64,000 nt of DNA from positions 21,296,082-21,360,081 of the forward strand of contig NC_067207.1 in the NCBI RefSeq assembly GCF_026262505.1, in the 5' to 3' direction. A model generated the notes under the pieces. It was not told where the DNA came from. It worked only from the letters and a program-made list of their open reading frames with translations, and did not search any database. This DNA comes from Trichomonas vaginalis G3 (Eukaryota; Parabasalia; Trichomonadida; Trichomonadidae). A program made the translations under genes and the position numbers. This document shows, piece after piece, positions 1 to 12,892 of the stretch. How positions within the stretch are numbered: position 1 is the first letter of the stretch; each line of letters opens with the position of its first letter.

Positions 1-825
1 ATGTACTTGTTGACTGAATATATTTCGTCATCTTTTTCTATCGGATAAAAAATATTTTTTTTTAAAAATTTATCCAGAAAAATTATTCTTTCTATATTGC
101 CATTCGAACTTTGAAAGATGTTTATAGCAGCATAGAATTTCTCTCGGAGCTTGGTCTTATAATCGTTTCAATGACAATTATTTTCTATATTCCTTCAAAT
201 AAAGCCTTTTTTTCAATACATTTCATAAGGACAATCTACAGAATAGCGCATATCCATCTTCGTTACTCTGGTCTTATATGTTTCTGTCTGTTTGTAGAAT
301 TTTGCTTTCTCTATTTAGTCCATGTCTAATATATTGTGGCTTAAAAAGATGTGGGCAAGAAGGGTCTGCGCTATGTAAAAAGTTATTTTTTTCTGCCATC
401 TTTCTATCGGAATAAAACAATATTTTTTTTTAAAATTTCCTCAGAAAAATTTTTCTTTGTAATACGGCCGTTCTGAACATCTAAAAGTTTTGACATTTGC
501 CAAGAATGTTACGTTAGAACGCTGCATAAATAACCATACTCTTGACAATATTTTTATATCATCGTACAATGACCTTTCATCATAAACACTCAAAGTAGTT
601 TCATCTAGAATCAAGTTCATATACACTCTTGTTTGCTTCTAAATGTGTCTCTCTTCGGTATGTGGAATTTGTCTTGGATTGAACTTGGAAATATCTAATT
701 CATGAAATAGAGAAAGTGGTTTGTAAAGCAGATGTCAAAGTTTCCTGCTAAGTCGTCAAAATATTCTGTATTTCATATGCAGAATCTGACGTTCTGACAA
801 ACTACATATCTCTGTCTCTATAAGG
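1..825. mobile_element. Maverick/Polinton fragment at window edge
   Basis: The first 70 or so bases match the start region of the unassigned Maverick gene at 53,274-53,693 and its A/T-rich upstream block, in the same (minus-strand) orientation. Two similar upstream blocks (around 15-75 and 405-450: TCTATCGGA, then A- and T-runs) suggest two consecutive minus-strand genes, but no product is recognisable. The sequence is rich in small indels and no long frame is open. At about 825 it joins the interior of an IS481-type transposase copy, so either a Maverick sits against a truncated transposon or the join is an assembly error. This is a fossil or low-quality copy. Confidence 0.5.
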
Positions 826-3545
826 ATACATCATTTGTTGTAAATTCAAAGTTTCCATTGTTTGTTATGACCACACGGAAAGCCCATGGTCCATGTATCA
901 CAGCAAAGCTTTTGATTTGGTCGTAGGGCTTGACCCTACGACCTTTCTTCGCTTTTAGGCAATGGATATTCGCTGTAAGCTAACTTGATTTTGTTAAAAA
1001 GATTTGAAAAACTAAATTATTTGAAATCATTTGATTGAAAGGTTGGGGGGCATGGGAACAATGGGTCAAGCTTCTCCCATTCATTTTACCTTTTTCAATC
1101 TGATTGGAAATACCAATAGGTAAATTCGATCGACAATACCTTTTGTAAGATTTCATTCTAATGAAGTCGTTAACAATCAAAATATTCTATTAAGTGTGTT
1201 ATGAGGAATTTCAAAAGAATAAAGAAAATGGTAAAACGTTAAATAACGTATTATTAAAAAATTGATAATTAAAATTGAAAAAAATAAAAAAAAAATAAGT
1301 AAAGTGACATGGAAATTGAAAATTAAATCAGTGTAAATTTATTTTTTTCTCGCTTGTGAAACGTTATTCCGGTCATTTTTTTAAAAAATAATTTTTGTTG
1401 TTAGAGATAAGAGCTAAACGTGTAAACAACTTCTTTATGTCTATGAAAATTCTATCTTGCCTTTTTTTTTTTCTCTGCTTGTGAAACGTATTGCGTCTTT
1501 TTTTTTAAAAATTAATTTTTTGTTAGAAGATAAGACTAAAACTCGGTAAACAACTCTTTAATTGTCTAGAAAATTCCTATCTGTGCCTTATTTATTTTTT
1601 CTCGCTGTGAAACGTATTTCGGTCTTTTTTTTTAAAAATTAATTTTTGTTTAGAGATAAGAGCTAAAAGCTCCGGGGTAAACAACTTCTTTAATGTCTTA
1701 GAATCTATATCATTTGCCTTTTTATTTTTTTTCTCGCTGTGAAACCGTATTCGGTCTTTTTTTTTTAAAAATTTAATTTTTGTTGGAGATCAAGAAGCTA
1801 AAACTCGGTAAACAACTGTCTTTATGTCTAGAAAATTCTAACTTGCCTTTTATTTTTCTTGCTAGACCCTGTGGAAACGTTATTTCGGGTCTTTTTTTTA
1901 AAAAGAATTTTTATTATATTTTTTGTTAGAGATAAGAGCTAAAACTTCGGTAAACCAATTCTTTATGTCTAGAAAATTCTATCTTGCCTTTTTTTTTCTC
2001 TCGCTGTGACGTATTCGGTCTTTTTTTTAAAAATTAATTTTTTGTTAGAGATAAAGCTAAAACTCGGTAAACAACTTCTTTATGTCTAGAAAATTCTATC
2101 TTTTGCCTTTTATTTTTTCCTTCGCTGTGAAACGTATCTCAGGTCATTTTTTTAAAAAATTAATTTTTTGTTAGAGATAAGAGCTTAAACTTTGCAGACA
2201 ACCCCCTATGTCTAGAAATTCTATTCTTGCCTTTTATTTTTTCTCGCTGTGAAACGTATTCGGTCTTTTTTTAAAAATTAAATCTTTTGTTAGAGATAAG
2301 AGCTAAAACTCGTAAAAACTTCTTTATGTCTATGAAAATTCTATCTTGCCTTTTATTTTTTTCTCGCTGTGAAACGCTATTCGGTCTTTTTTTTTAAAAA
2401 ATTAATTTTTTTGTTAGAGATAAGAAGCTAAACTCGGTAAACAATTCTTTATGTCTAGAAAATTCTATCTTGCCTTTTATTTTTTATTCTCGCTGTGAAA
2501 CGCATTGGTCTTTTTTATAAAATTATTTTTTGTTAGAGATAAGAGCTATAAACCTCGGTAATAACAACTCTTTATGTCTAGAAAATTCTTCTTGCCTTTT
2601 ATTTTTTTCGTCGCTGTGAAACGATTCGGTCTTTTTTTTAAAAATTAATTTTTGTTAGAGATAAGAAGCTAAAATCGGTAAACAACTCTTTATGTCTAGA
2701 AAATTCTTATCTTGCCTTTTATTTTTTATCTTCGCTTGTGAAAAACGTAGTTCGGTCTTTTTTTTTAAAAATTAATTTTTGGTTTAGAGATAAGAGCTAA
2801 AAACTCGTAAACAAATTCTTTATGTCTAGAAAGTAATTCTATTCTTGCCTTTTATTTTTTTTCCGCTGTGAAACGTATTCGTCATTTTTTTAAAAATTAA
2901 TTTTTTAGTTAGAGATAGAGCATAAAACTTTGCAGATCACTCCCTATGTCTAGCTAAATTTACATCGTCTCCATTTTTTATATATTTTGGTTTAGAATGT
3001 TCCGAAAAGCGTTAATATGGTCATTAATATTAATTGAAAAAGAACCTTTGAATTAATTCAATCTGATCTTCACAAAATATTTTAAATTACAAATTTGTAG
3101 TGTTGAATGGATAATTAAGTTATTAAAACTCAAATACTAGTTTATGAATAAAAGTATTTGAATTTATTCAATTTTGTGATTTCTCCTTCAAAAAATCAAG
3201 TTTAATATCTATTTGCCATTAATAATTAAAATACAATGAAAACATATTTCGAAATGAAAAGAAATGACTTTTTCTGTTCTTTCAATCATTCAATTTGAAT
3301 TTTGCAATATTGGATCTCATTAAAATAGCTATTAAAAACAACAAGCAATTTAACTTACATTCAAATTTATTTGTTGTTATATTCAACTTCTCAAAAACAT
3401 ATAATATTTCGGTATAGCATGATATCATGCTATATAATATAATAAACCTATAATAGTATCATTCTTTCAATTATGAAAGGAAAAACCCGAAAAAAAAATC
3501 TATTTTCGGTCTATAACAAAAATAAACATGTTGTCATCCATTCTT
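825..3545 (-). mobile_element. IS481-type transposon, partial mirrored copy
   Basis: This is the reverse-complement counterpart of 22,854-25,440: transposase 5' end (about 860-1,180), satellite array (about 1,370-2,965), then unique terminal repeat ending near the AACATGTT motif at about 3,530. Only the 5' part of the transposase gene is present. Differences from the clean copy are mainly single-base insertions and deletions spread evenly over coding and non-coding DNA, which points to unpolished sequence. The outer flank (GTCATCCATTC...) is the same as beside the clean copy, so this is the same insertion event seen twice. Confidence 0.75.
1370..2965. repeat. Satellite array of about 120-bp units, mirrored copy
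   Basis: About 13 tandem units carry the recurring strings CTCGCTGTGAAACG, GTTAGAGATAAGAGCTAAAA and TATGTCTAGAAAATTCTA. They are the complement of the clean array at 23,425-24,975. Units here vary in length because of many small indels, while the clean array is nearly uniform. It is non-coding in all frames. Confidence 0.85.
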
Positions 3546-3630
3546 ATTGTTACGAATGAGCCGTTCAGAGGATAATTTTATATATTGATATTAAACATAA
3601 AAACAAATGGAAAAAATTAAATTATATACA

Positions 3631-3700
3631 TCCAAGTTTCGTTCAGCGGTTTATATATGTTGTTTCATCCACAGGATCTGGGTTGACTCCCCGTATCCGA
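3631..3700 (+). pseudogene. tRNA-Glu-like sequence, mirrored copy
   Basis: This is the counterpart of the tRNA-Glu-like sequence at 22,693-22,763, with a TTC anticodon region and a GGATCTGGGTT T-arm. It is degraded by small indels and is probably a poor-quality second reading of the same locus. Confidence 0.5.
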
Positions 3701-3959
3701 AACTTTTTTCTTTACGATACCTATGTATAAAATTATTGTTTCAAATGAAATTAGAGTTTGAAGATTACAAATCATAATTTAGACAGTATTGAATCGTTGT
3801 CCAAGACAAGGCAACACCACTCGATGTTGCTCTTTACATTTGTTTGAGAAATATATAACCGTGTCTTCTCAGCCTAGCAAAACTTTAAAATCAATTTTTT
3901 TATAATTCTTTTATGAAAAACTCTTTATTTTGTTCTTGTTTGAAATAAGGAATTTCTGC

Positions 3960-4105
3960 CGTTTTGTTTGTTATTATAACGATGTTGCAGATGAGATGGG
4001 GTAGATTCCACATGTGGTCTTTAACATTTGATTATGCTGCACTATTAAAAATTAAAGGTTTGGGATTTTTGAACCATATACTTCATTAATGTCTCTTCTA
4101 AGTAA
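3960..4105 (-). pseudogene. Ankyrin-repeat gene remnant, mirrored copy
   Basis: This is the reverse-complement counterpart of the ankyrin 3' remnant at 22,318-22,474. It abuts the A-run that ends the Maverick at about 4,106. Indels obscure the frame. Confidence 0.5.
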
Positions 4106-4303
4106 AAAAAAAAAAAAAAAAATAAAAAAAAAAAAAAGCAGTGGGCTTCCAGGGCTGCGCCCTTAGCCCTGAAGATGTTTAGTATAAATGAAAGTCTTAT
4201 TTACGGTCTTCCAGGACCTTTTCACAAAATATATATGTTTTCATGTTTTTGGTCACTTTTTCTGTCACTTTTTCAGGTAAAAACATTTTTATATATATAT
4301 AAA

Positions 4304-5271
4304 ATGAATTTTACAACCACCGCTACCCTTCTTGTGGAAATAAGCAGTAGATGGTAAAGATATTCTATTGAGTGAGGAACTTAAGAAAACTACCAGAAAT
4401 GGTCTATACAATTTGTAGACGTTGTTCGGTGGAATTTCTATATATCTCCATTATTGTCATACAATATTCCCAGACTCAAAGATTATTATCAATGGACTTC
4501 GACAACTATATGAACCGTTCAAACATATACCCAGACCATCTAACAACAATATGAAAGAGTTAAAAGTAAAAGATACCTATAGGTAAGATTTGGAAGTATA
4601 CCATTTAGATAAGAAAAAGTATTGTGAGAGAGGTTTTTGAAAAAAGCAGAATATATTTTGACTGGGGATATGTATATCATGCTAGACTAATTATATAGTG
4701 GTGCTATAGAGTTCATGACATTGAAACACTTAGTCAAGTTTTATATCTTAACTTACCAACTGTTTAAAGAGGACAGAGAAAAATATATGATGAGGGTATA
4801 GATTTTGAGATGTCATTGATCAGATTTGTATGAAAAATATAAGACAAGGAAAATGTTTTCTTTATAGTGGACTCCCGCCGTTCTATAACACTGGGATTTT
4901 CAATACCAAGTAAGATGGTACTTTGAGAGACTCTTTTAGGAAACTCTTAGACGTTTACATACCATCCATTGCTTTTAACTTTACATCGATAAAAGTGGGT
5001 TTGGAAAGTGTCATGAGCATGGTTGAGGACATACATGACTATGAGTTTAGATACGATAATATAGAATATGAGAGAGGTCCCTATAAAACTGGAGAAATTT
5101 CATAACAAAGAAATTTTATTGGTAAGTAAATGTGGTTTGATAATAGGACTGATAACTTTTTTAAGTTTTTCCATTGGTTCATTTCACTTATTTGAGCGTG
5201 GCAGAAAGATATTAGAGAATCGAAGATGAACGCCAATGCCTGCAAATTGCTCCAGTTATGTACTCGTAAAG
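4304..5271 (+). pseudogene. Maverick D12-class adenine methyltransferase plus small membrane protein, left-arm copy
   Basis: Recognisable stretches match the methyltransferase at 40,236-41,055 (start MNFTT..., DPPF-type region near 4,870), followed by the small membrane-protein frame starting at 5,130. Frames are interrupted throughout. It is a fossil or unpolished copy. Confidence 0.55.
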
Positions 5272-5313
5272 AGATATTTTTATCTAATATTAAAAATGGG
5301 ACGCACAAACTTA

Positions 5314-5937
5314 GCGAAATGACAGCAACCTGGACAACCAACCAAGAGAATAGTCCAAAGTGAAGTTAGAATACAAACTGCAATGCAAACTATGGTTCAA
5401 GTGCCAACAGATGTACAAATGCAACTGCACATGTCAAATGACGCTGCGTTAGGTTTGCCACCATGGTATGCAAATATGAAGAAAGAATTGGGAAAAAGAG
5501 TTTCTTTTATAAAAACCCTGAAGTGCGTATATAAACAACTTTATGCAGATGACGCGAACACAGGAGTTGACCCAAAATAGTTCTTCTTACCGAGGAGAAA
5601 CAGAATGTATGAGATCAGTTAAAGATGCGTATGAACTCACAGGAAACGAAAAGACAGGCGGACATTAGATTTTTACATATAGTGAAAATGGGTTTCTTCA
5701 GTAGTTATTGGAAACTTCTTCAGAAGAGTTGGAAGAGTAGTATGGATATGATAAAGATCTGTCGGAAAGAGGAATTTGGAACCGAGAGTCAAAATATTGT
5801 AAAAGAGTAGGTCAGTTCGTTGCGTATATATACCTAAAGACCCTGAACAGAAGAACCAAGCTCTGTTATACAAACAGCCGGAACCTGACCCACAGGTCAA
5901 GTTGGCAACAAATCCAACACCTCAGAACCGTATTTAA
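5314..5937 (+). pseudogene. Two unassigned Maverick proteins, left-arm copy
   Basis: About 5,314-5,675 corresponds to the protein starting MDAQNLANAQQPG at 41,195. About 5,690-5,937 corresponds to the 80-residue amphipathic protein starting MGFFSS at 41,575. Both are interrupted here. Confidence 0.5.
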
Positions 5938-5949
5938 AAAATTATTATT

Positions 5950-6800
5950 TTTACCTTCGATGTAGTTGTATATGAATACTAAGCTTCTAAGTAAAACGCG
6001 TGGTATGAATGGAAATTATTCTCTTTCTTCCATCTGTAGTAAACCATACTTGAAAGTCTGAAAATACTTCCACTTGGTGGTCATATAGCTTTGTAGGTTT
6101 TTCGTAAAAGTCATTTCCAAGCATAAAAAAGAGTTTTGTGCGCCAGAAAATGAGCATGAACATAATTAGCATCTGAGTCGAAAACATTTTCATATGTTCC
6201 ATTAGGTTTTCGACTTCATAAAAGTTCGGGTGTACTGGATATTCTGCAGGCTGATTAACATTCCTCAAAAATCTATACCATGCCAAGTTGTTATATTTGT
6301 AGAAATATAAACGTTGCTCTCCAAGGTCTTCTATTCTATTGATTTTAACAGTTGCATTTTCCATGTCATAAATAATATCGAGATGGTACTCTCCCTCGTC
6401 AATGTATACGGTTTGCATATTCGATATAAGATATCGTTATTTTTTCTTGAAAAGCTTGAAGAGTTGTTTCTAAGTTTAACAAGCAAACTAAACTTGTAAA
6501 AGTTTTCCCTGTTCAAATTTCTCATACATACGTTTTTCTTTTTTATAGTATCGAACTTCAAAACCGACCGTAAATGGGAAACCATAGTATGGCTTTGAAA
6601 TGAACTTCATTCTACGAAAGCCAATAGCTTTTGTGACAGATGGTCTCTTAACCATCTTACGGGTAGTCAAAACGATAGCCTTCATGCTTTACGGGTCTCT
6701 GTCTCAAACTTTTGACACGACATTGTAAAAAGTTCATCTAATGGTTTAGTTGTAGCAACCTCTAGAATTTTCTTTTTCTATTGAACAAGCATATTTTATC
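5950..6800 (-). pseudogene. Unassigned 282-residue-type Maverick protein, left-arm copy
   Basis: Fragments in several frames match the intact protein at 19,675-20,523, for example AIGFRRMKFIS and FQVWFTTDGRKRII. It is divergently placed from the fibre copy at 6,812. It is broken. Confidence 0.6.
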
Positions 6801-6811
6801 TAGAAATAAAA

Positions 6812-8063
6812 ATGTCAAATGAAACAGCGTCTATGAAGAGAAATACAACACAACCGGCAACCATTATATACAAGCTCTAAATAAGAACACAACAAACTTT
6901 CAAACTATCTAAGATATCTTGAGTCATTGAAAGAAGGAAACTTAAAACTGACATTAACCCAAGACAGACGAGTTTCTATTTTCAAGACAGTAAGAACCAT
7001 AACTGTTTGTAATAAATCCAACAAAAAGAACTTTAAACGAGAAACCTATAGATGAAACTTCTTTTGAAGGCAGATATTGACAACAAAGCTGACAAAGAGT
7101 ATGTAGATGCAACAAGAGACTATATTCTTGCATGGACAGATAGAACATACCACAAACACCATAGCACATAACAATCTAATGACGTAGATGAACTACAGCC
7201 AATTTAGCATGACAAGCGGATAAAACAATGTTGACATAAAATGTCAAGTGAAGTGACAAGAGCTGACAAAGAATATTCTAAAAGACTCATACACAGGATT
7301 TTCTTCGCAACTGTTGGTATAGAAAATATTTGCAGGAAAACGGTTGAAGAACCTTGATGGAACTGGTGGGATGTACTACTTGGAAACCTCGCTAACTTTC
7401 CACAAGGTTTAACATCGGATGAAGACAAACGACGATGAAATATACACTAGATGTAGAAATTGTCTATGTCATGGAGGATGAAAACAAAGTTAAATTCACT
7501 GCTCAAGATTATATGACAACGAAAAGCTGACAAAACATATGTTAACGTTGAGTTAGATAAAAAAGCTGACAAAAACATATTTAACGATGAGTTAGTTAAA
7601 AAAGCTGACAAAACAGAGCTTCAAACGTTAAAGACAGAAATACTTCAAACAGTTATCTATAGGTTCTATTACACGTCAATGAAACTCTACCAGACAAAGT
7701 AGTGACTTGGTTTTGGAACTTGGACTCAAATAGTCGACAGTTTTGTATGTGCAAACTCTTCAAGGAAACAAGGTGGAAGTAAACGATTTCAGGTGAAAAC
7801 TTACCTGCACACAGTCACTACAAAGATTGTAAGTACAGCTGAAGCAGGTTGGCATAAACATAGATTTTGGGATTGGTCAGCAATGAAAAAGGTAAAGGAT
7901 ATGATGTTAAAGACAACGTTCAGTTTGGCTATAAATTGTTTCTGGGTAACACACAGGGAGAAGGAAACCATACACATCGCGTTTCAGGTATACGCAAACA
8001 ACGGACAAAGTAAAGACTACATGCCACCTACATGACAGTTTACGCAATGGTATAGAAATGCTT
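6812..8063 (+). pseudogene. Phage-like fibre gene, left-arm copy
   Basis: Matches the fibre at 18,402-19,656: KADKEYVDATRDY-type repeats, then the collar-like tip (AEAGWHKHRFWDWSAMKK at about 7,840-7,890). It is interrupted by many small indels. Confidence 0.6.
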
Positions 8064-9012
8064 AGTCGTCATTTTCAACTTCTTTAGCATATTCGTCAGG
8101 AGTTGTCTATATTTGTTAGGAACTGTCTTTGAAAGTATACCACCTTGAACTTTGACAAGTTTGAAACGAGGTCTGACAAATAGTAGTTTATCTTCTGCTT
8201 GCAGTCTGTACATTTTGCCATGTTGCCTAAAACTCATAATATTCTCTGTATACTTTCTTCTATTTTTACGAACACGAATGTGAGTACCTGTCGAGTTCCC
8301 ATTGTGTCATAGTCAATAGTATTTTCAATATGGGTCGCGTTTAGGTATTTCTATTTTTACTTTGTCACCTTTCTGAAAGTTTGAAGCCTGGCATTCTTTC
8401 TTGTTTGTCTGCTTTGACTAAACTATTAAATATATAGTCTTTCTCTAAGTCGGGGTTGTTTTTCATTTCTTCGGGGGAGTGGTTTCCCAAACCTTTTTGT
8501 TTATCGGCTATTGTAAATATTTAAAAACTTGTCTCATCTTTGCCATGAGAGAAATGTCTATATATTTTGTCGTCATATGACATCTTCATTTGCTTCACCA
8601 CCTTGTGGTTGATTTTAAGTCTTAAGATTTTATACAACGTCAATGACACCAAGAGCAGAATGGTTTTGTCGACAATGAATATTGGTTTACATTTTTGAAC
8701 GCAGATAGTTTTATATCGTTATTTTGAAAGAACTTTCACAGTCAGATGTCAGTTTTGTTGGATGGTATTTGTCAACAATATTGTCAAAGCTGCTAGATAT
8801 CTAAATATTTTTGGACTGTAATGGTATGGCTTCACAGTAATCTTGTGTTTTGACCAACAAAATATTAGCCAGTTGTGGTCCATCTTCTCTATAACCGTCG
8901 GAAGGTTTGCAAGATATCCATAAACCAAGCATTTGTGTTGAACTAAAGATTTTTATTCATGAGTGCTTTCTTTGTCGCTTTAGAAACATAGGGTCCTTGT
9001 TTGAATTCGTCA
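8063..9012 (-). pseudogene. Maverick integrase, left-arm copy
   Basis: The reverse strand matches the integrase at 17,447-18,405, including its C-terminal VRPRFKLVKVQGGILSKTVP segment (about 8,120-8,200). Frames are interrupted. It is convergent with the fibre copy, as in the other two copies. Confidence 0.6.
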
Positions 9013-9027
9013 TTTTAACCATAAGAA

Positions 9028-10208
9028 ATGGGTTTATTTGGCGCATTAGCAGAGTTGCATCCAGATTTTTACCCGGCAGTGGGAACAATAGCTAGAGGTG
9101 CATTTGGAATTGGAAGGAAGATTTTGAGAGTACATTAGGTATAGCTGAAAGAGAAAGCTGCAACCTATTATACAAACCGTACAGAAAGGTTGGGAGGTAG
9201 CACGAGATGCAGCAAATCTTATTCCAAATCCTGAAACAAGAGGAAAAAGTTCAAGGATGGATGGACAATGTAGGAAGAGCAAGCAGGAAACTACTATAAA
9301 AAGCAAATGACTACTATAACCAAGCAAGGACACTATATGGACCAAGGTGAAAGATTCTTTAACAAAGGATATAACCATGCACAACATGGGTAAACAATAA
9401 ACCAACCGCAACCGCCTCAAACGTGGGGAATGTAAAGTTTTTTACTGAAGATGAAATGAACAATACAGCATTGAGACAAAATGGGTTCAAGATGGATTTG
9501 TCGGCTTCCAGCAGTTACACAACCACGTGTTTGTCCAAGTTCTTCCTATACCTCAAGAAGTTTTAGACCGACTTAAAAAACCTAAACAACCAGTGAAAAC
9601 AAACCAACTAAAATTTTTACTGAGAATGAAATGACCGAAGAAGTTGAAACGGTAGATTTGACACCACAACAAAAAGTTCAGAACCATTGTCAAAACCTGT
9701 CAAAGAACTTACAGATGAAGAGAAAAATTCAATAATAGAAAGTGCCAGGTCTGGAATACAAACCTAACTATAAAGTCACTTTTTCATAGAAATGGAACGG
9801 CTAGTATCTCAAAAAAGAAACAGACTCTCACAAATAATAAAATATTGAGTCTGAAGGAGCTTTCGAGACAAACAGATGGAAGGTATACTTCACTGACCAA
9901 CAGTTCATTAAGAACATCTCATTGACTTAGAGTCGAAATATTCTAAACTTTACAACAAACACAAAAAGTTGAAAGGAAAACAAAAACAAATGGCATATGA
10001 TATTTATGAAGATGTAACGACACAACATACCTGCAAGTGAGGTAAAGTCAGAGAACCGAAAAGTGGACGAAAAACCGTGAAAGAAGAGCCAAAAAACTGA
10101 AAGATAAACCAAAACCAAAGTTTAGTTTCCAAACTAAACCAGTCAACCTTCATTAGCTGGTATGGTTGGCGTCAAAGACTCTATGGCAGCAGGCGGTTAT
10201 GTAAAGTA
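9028..10208 (+). pseudogene. Three small Maverick genes, left-arm copy
   Basis: Contains, in order, counterparts of the MGLFGALAG amphipathic protein (9,028-9,435), the MNNTALRQ protein (about 9,450-9,640) and the lysine-rich MTEEVET protein (about 9,630-10,208). All have intact counterparts in the 23-kb element, and all are interrupted here. Confidence 0.55.
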
Positions 10209-10237
10209 AAGAAAAAACATTTTTTATTTTTATAAAA

Positions 10238-12880
10238 ATGCCCCCGTATAGAATGGATAGAAAGGTCTGCTAGAATAAAAGCAGAGTTAGAAAGATATGG
10301 TTGGAAATTTCAAAAGAGTTTAAATATTAGGAAGGGAAGACCCATAAAAGTCTATGACAAACTGCTGGTCTGACCTATGAATGGACTTGGAAACAGGCAC
10401 GCGCAAATTATCCAAACAGGTTAGAAGGTTGGAAGAAGAACGTTCTTATGGACATGCCTTTTCAATGTTAACGAGCCGCAGTTGAAGGACACGAGCTTTG
10501 CCAGGTTCTACTGGAAACATGACGAACAATTGCATCCTTGAGGAGGAAAAAGGAAAAAGGTGAAGAGCACATGCTCCCCATGGATGAAACACAAGATATT
10601 GCAATAGAGAAGTATCGTGAAGCTTAGAAGTAATTACATCTTGGTCGAGACGCTGACGAGGTAAACTTGACGATGGAAAAGAAACAAAAGAAGCTTTCAT
10701 GGGTGACTTGCTGGCAATTCAAGACGGAAATAGGAAAGGATACAATCTCAGACTTAACCAGTAAACAGATTTAGCATGGTCACTATCTTACCTATGGCAC
10801 TATGGCAATGTCCAAACAGCGTGCACAGACTTATCTTGACGCTTTCAAAGACACAAAGAGAGAACAAATGGTTGACTCCGACTCCAGATTTTGAATGCAA
10901 TGAAGGAATTGTGAAGCGTGAAGTTCGAATGGTATCAACCTACCCTCAAGCAGTCAGAACAACATGCTGATACTTCCCCTTCATAAATAAGTCTNNNNNN
11001 NNNNNNNNNNNNNNNNNNNGACTTACAAGGTATGGAATTTACAATTCAATTGAAAAAAATTGTCAACGAACCTTGCATTCTTACATGTCTCAGGAACTCT
11101 GGTCTTGTTACAGAAGAGAAGATGAAGTATCTTGAGTCATGTGTGAAGACAAGGTACATTCTCAGAGGTCAATTGGCAAAAATTGCACCGTTGGCAAATG
11201 TCAATATCCGAGTCAACATACCTACAGCTAAAGGTTCTTCACATGACGACTATGTTGTTGACAAAGACTTACCATGGTTGAAGATTGTTAATTTTCCACA
11301 ACCACTTCATGTTGAACGAAAGTCTTTCAAACCCATTGTTCGGAAAAGGCAAGTGCAACATTGTCAGAGCTGTTAACATTCTTTTCGAGAAAGGTTTGTT
11401 GGAACCGATTCCAGATGACAAGCTGACAGAAAGTTTTGTACCAAAAGACGAAACAAACTTTTCACTGTTAGCAAGACCAAAAGTTGTTCAGGACAAAGTT
11501 CTAGTACAAAAGAAGTACACAGTTCCAAAAGGAGTTGGATTGTTCGGATACCAACCTGAACCAGAAAGAACTTCCAATGAGGTTGCAAGAACTTCAAGAT
11601 GCTATAAACAAACTTCCATTGAGACATCCAATTGACGTCAAATTGTATTGGAGAGCATCTGAGTTAGGTCAGAAGGTTTTATATGAAACAGGTTGCTTCG
11701 ACGATGTTTATGAGATAAACAGGAGAAGTTTCTCAGAAGATAAGAGACTCACTTGAATTTCCACGAACTGGACCCATTGGATGCGACAAGTTCGACTCAG
11801 ATGAAAAAATAATACTATGTCGACCTTAACGCTGCGTAACATGAGGTTTGTCCAATATATCCCGACTGGAATTCCAACGAAGATGGTGAGTCCCAGGAAG
11901 GAACTATACAGTTGGAAAAGTCATACAACAACTGTATGATATTAGGAAAGCTTCAAACCCCAAACTTGCAATGACACTCAATTGCTTATGAATTCGACAT
12001 GGGGATATTCCATTAAGAAACCTCAAGCGGATGAAGAGTAAACATTATGAGAAGGTCGACAACTTTGTTGAAAGGTTTTCTCCTTTTGTTTTGAAGTACG
12101 AATTCATCCAAGGTCAAAGTGGCTTAGTAACCACATTAAAAACCTATTGTCGAACATTGGTCTTACCCTCAGTTCGCAAAGGCAGTCCTTGACAACTACA
12201 ATGAGTTCTTCTCCGAAGTCAAATCCAAAGTGAAGGTTTACTATGAGAACATTGACGCACTCATGACGAACGAAGAAGGATACAACAAACTCATTGAAAT
12301 GGGAATGGTCGGTGAAAAGATGGGTCAATTCAAATTGGGACAAAATTTTCACCGAAGTTCATGTAATATCGAAAAGGAAATATTGGGGTGTTAAAGAAGA
12401 TGGTGAAATAGTTAACATTGCATGAAATAAAAAATTTTTATTCGAATTTGAATCGGACAGGTCGAGTTACACCATCTTTGGTCTCAAACTCATATATAAC
12501 CTGTTTGTTTGTATTTTCGTCGACTATGGCACGAGACACGAACATTGACCAAACGTACAAAAAAGTGTCATTTCGGATGGTCACCAGCCAATCGCATTCG
12601 AGCACTTCGAAGAAGCCTTACTACGTTCCAAGGGAGAGGGTGGTCTGGTGCAAGGAGAGGTCATGAGACTCTACGAGCAGTACATCCTCAATGCCTGGGA
12701 GGACAAATCGTCCTTGGATTGGCAAATCTACACCAACTCCTCTGGGACGACCTCCTACGCAACTGGAGAACGAAAGAGTTCCAATTCAAGGTCGGGAACT
12801 AATTTTGCAAATTGACCTTAATTTCACATACTTATCCAATAAACACCTAAATTTACTTGGGGTTTTCCCCTAAAATAAAA
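10238..12880 (+). pseudogene. Maverick protein-primed family B DNA polymerase (broken, spans an N gap)
   Basis: Replicates the element in the Polinton family, where the polymerase uses a terminal protein primer. The N-terminal region (from MPPYRM, 10,238) matches 15,466-16,218 and 46,099-46,819. After the N gap come a PCILTCLRNSGL stretch typical of the region before the exonuclease/polymerase core, a YYVDLNAA string at about 11,816 that fits family B motif A, and HVISKRKYWGVKEDGEIV near 12,370, which fits the downstream K-x-Y-x-G motif region. It is interrupted in many places. This is the only copy in the window with the polymerase body. Confidence 0.65.
10995..11019. other. Assembly gap (25 N)
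   Basis: A run of 25 N interrupts the polymerase reading region. Sequence quality differs on the two sides. The run marks an unresolved join close to the centre of the inverted duplication. Confidence 0.99.
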
Positions 12881-12892
12881 TTTTTTTACTCT

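Larger units (their letters stand above)
4106..10994 (+). mobile_element. Maverick/Polinton, left arm (indel-rich copy)
   Basis: The block starts with an A-run and the Maverick end motif (CAGTGGGCTTCCAGGGC). It then carries, in order, the same genes as 15,466-22,317 in reverse: adenine methyltransferase, small membrane protein, unassigned proteins, fibre, integrase, amphipathic protein and polymerase N-terminus. Small indels interrupt nearly every frame. It is best treated as a broken or badly sequenced copy, since host flank is mirrored along with the element. Confidence 0.8.

Noticed and set aside
12840-12880. GGGG-TTTT-CCCC hairpin as a terminator of the polymerase gene
   Set aside because: The stem is only four base pairs, in a low-quality region. 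Eukaryotic genes do not use such terminators.
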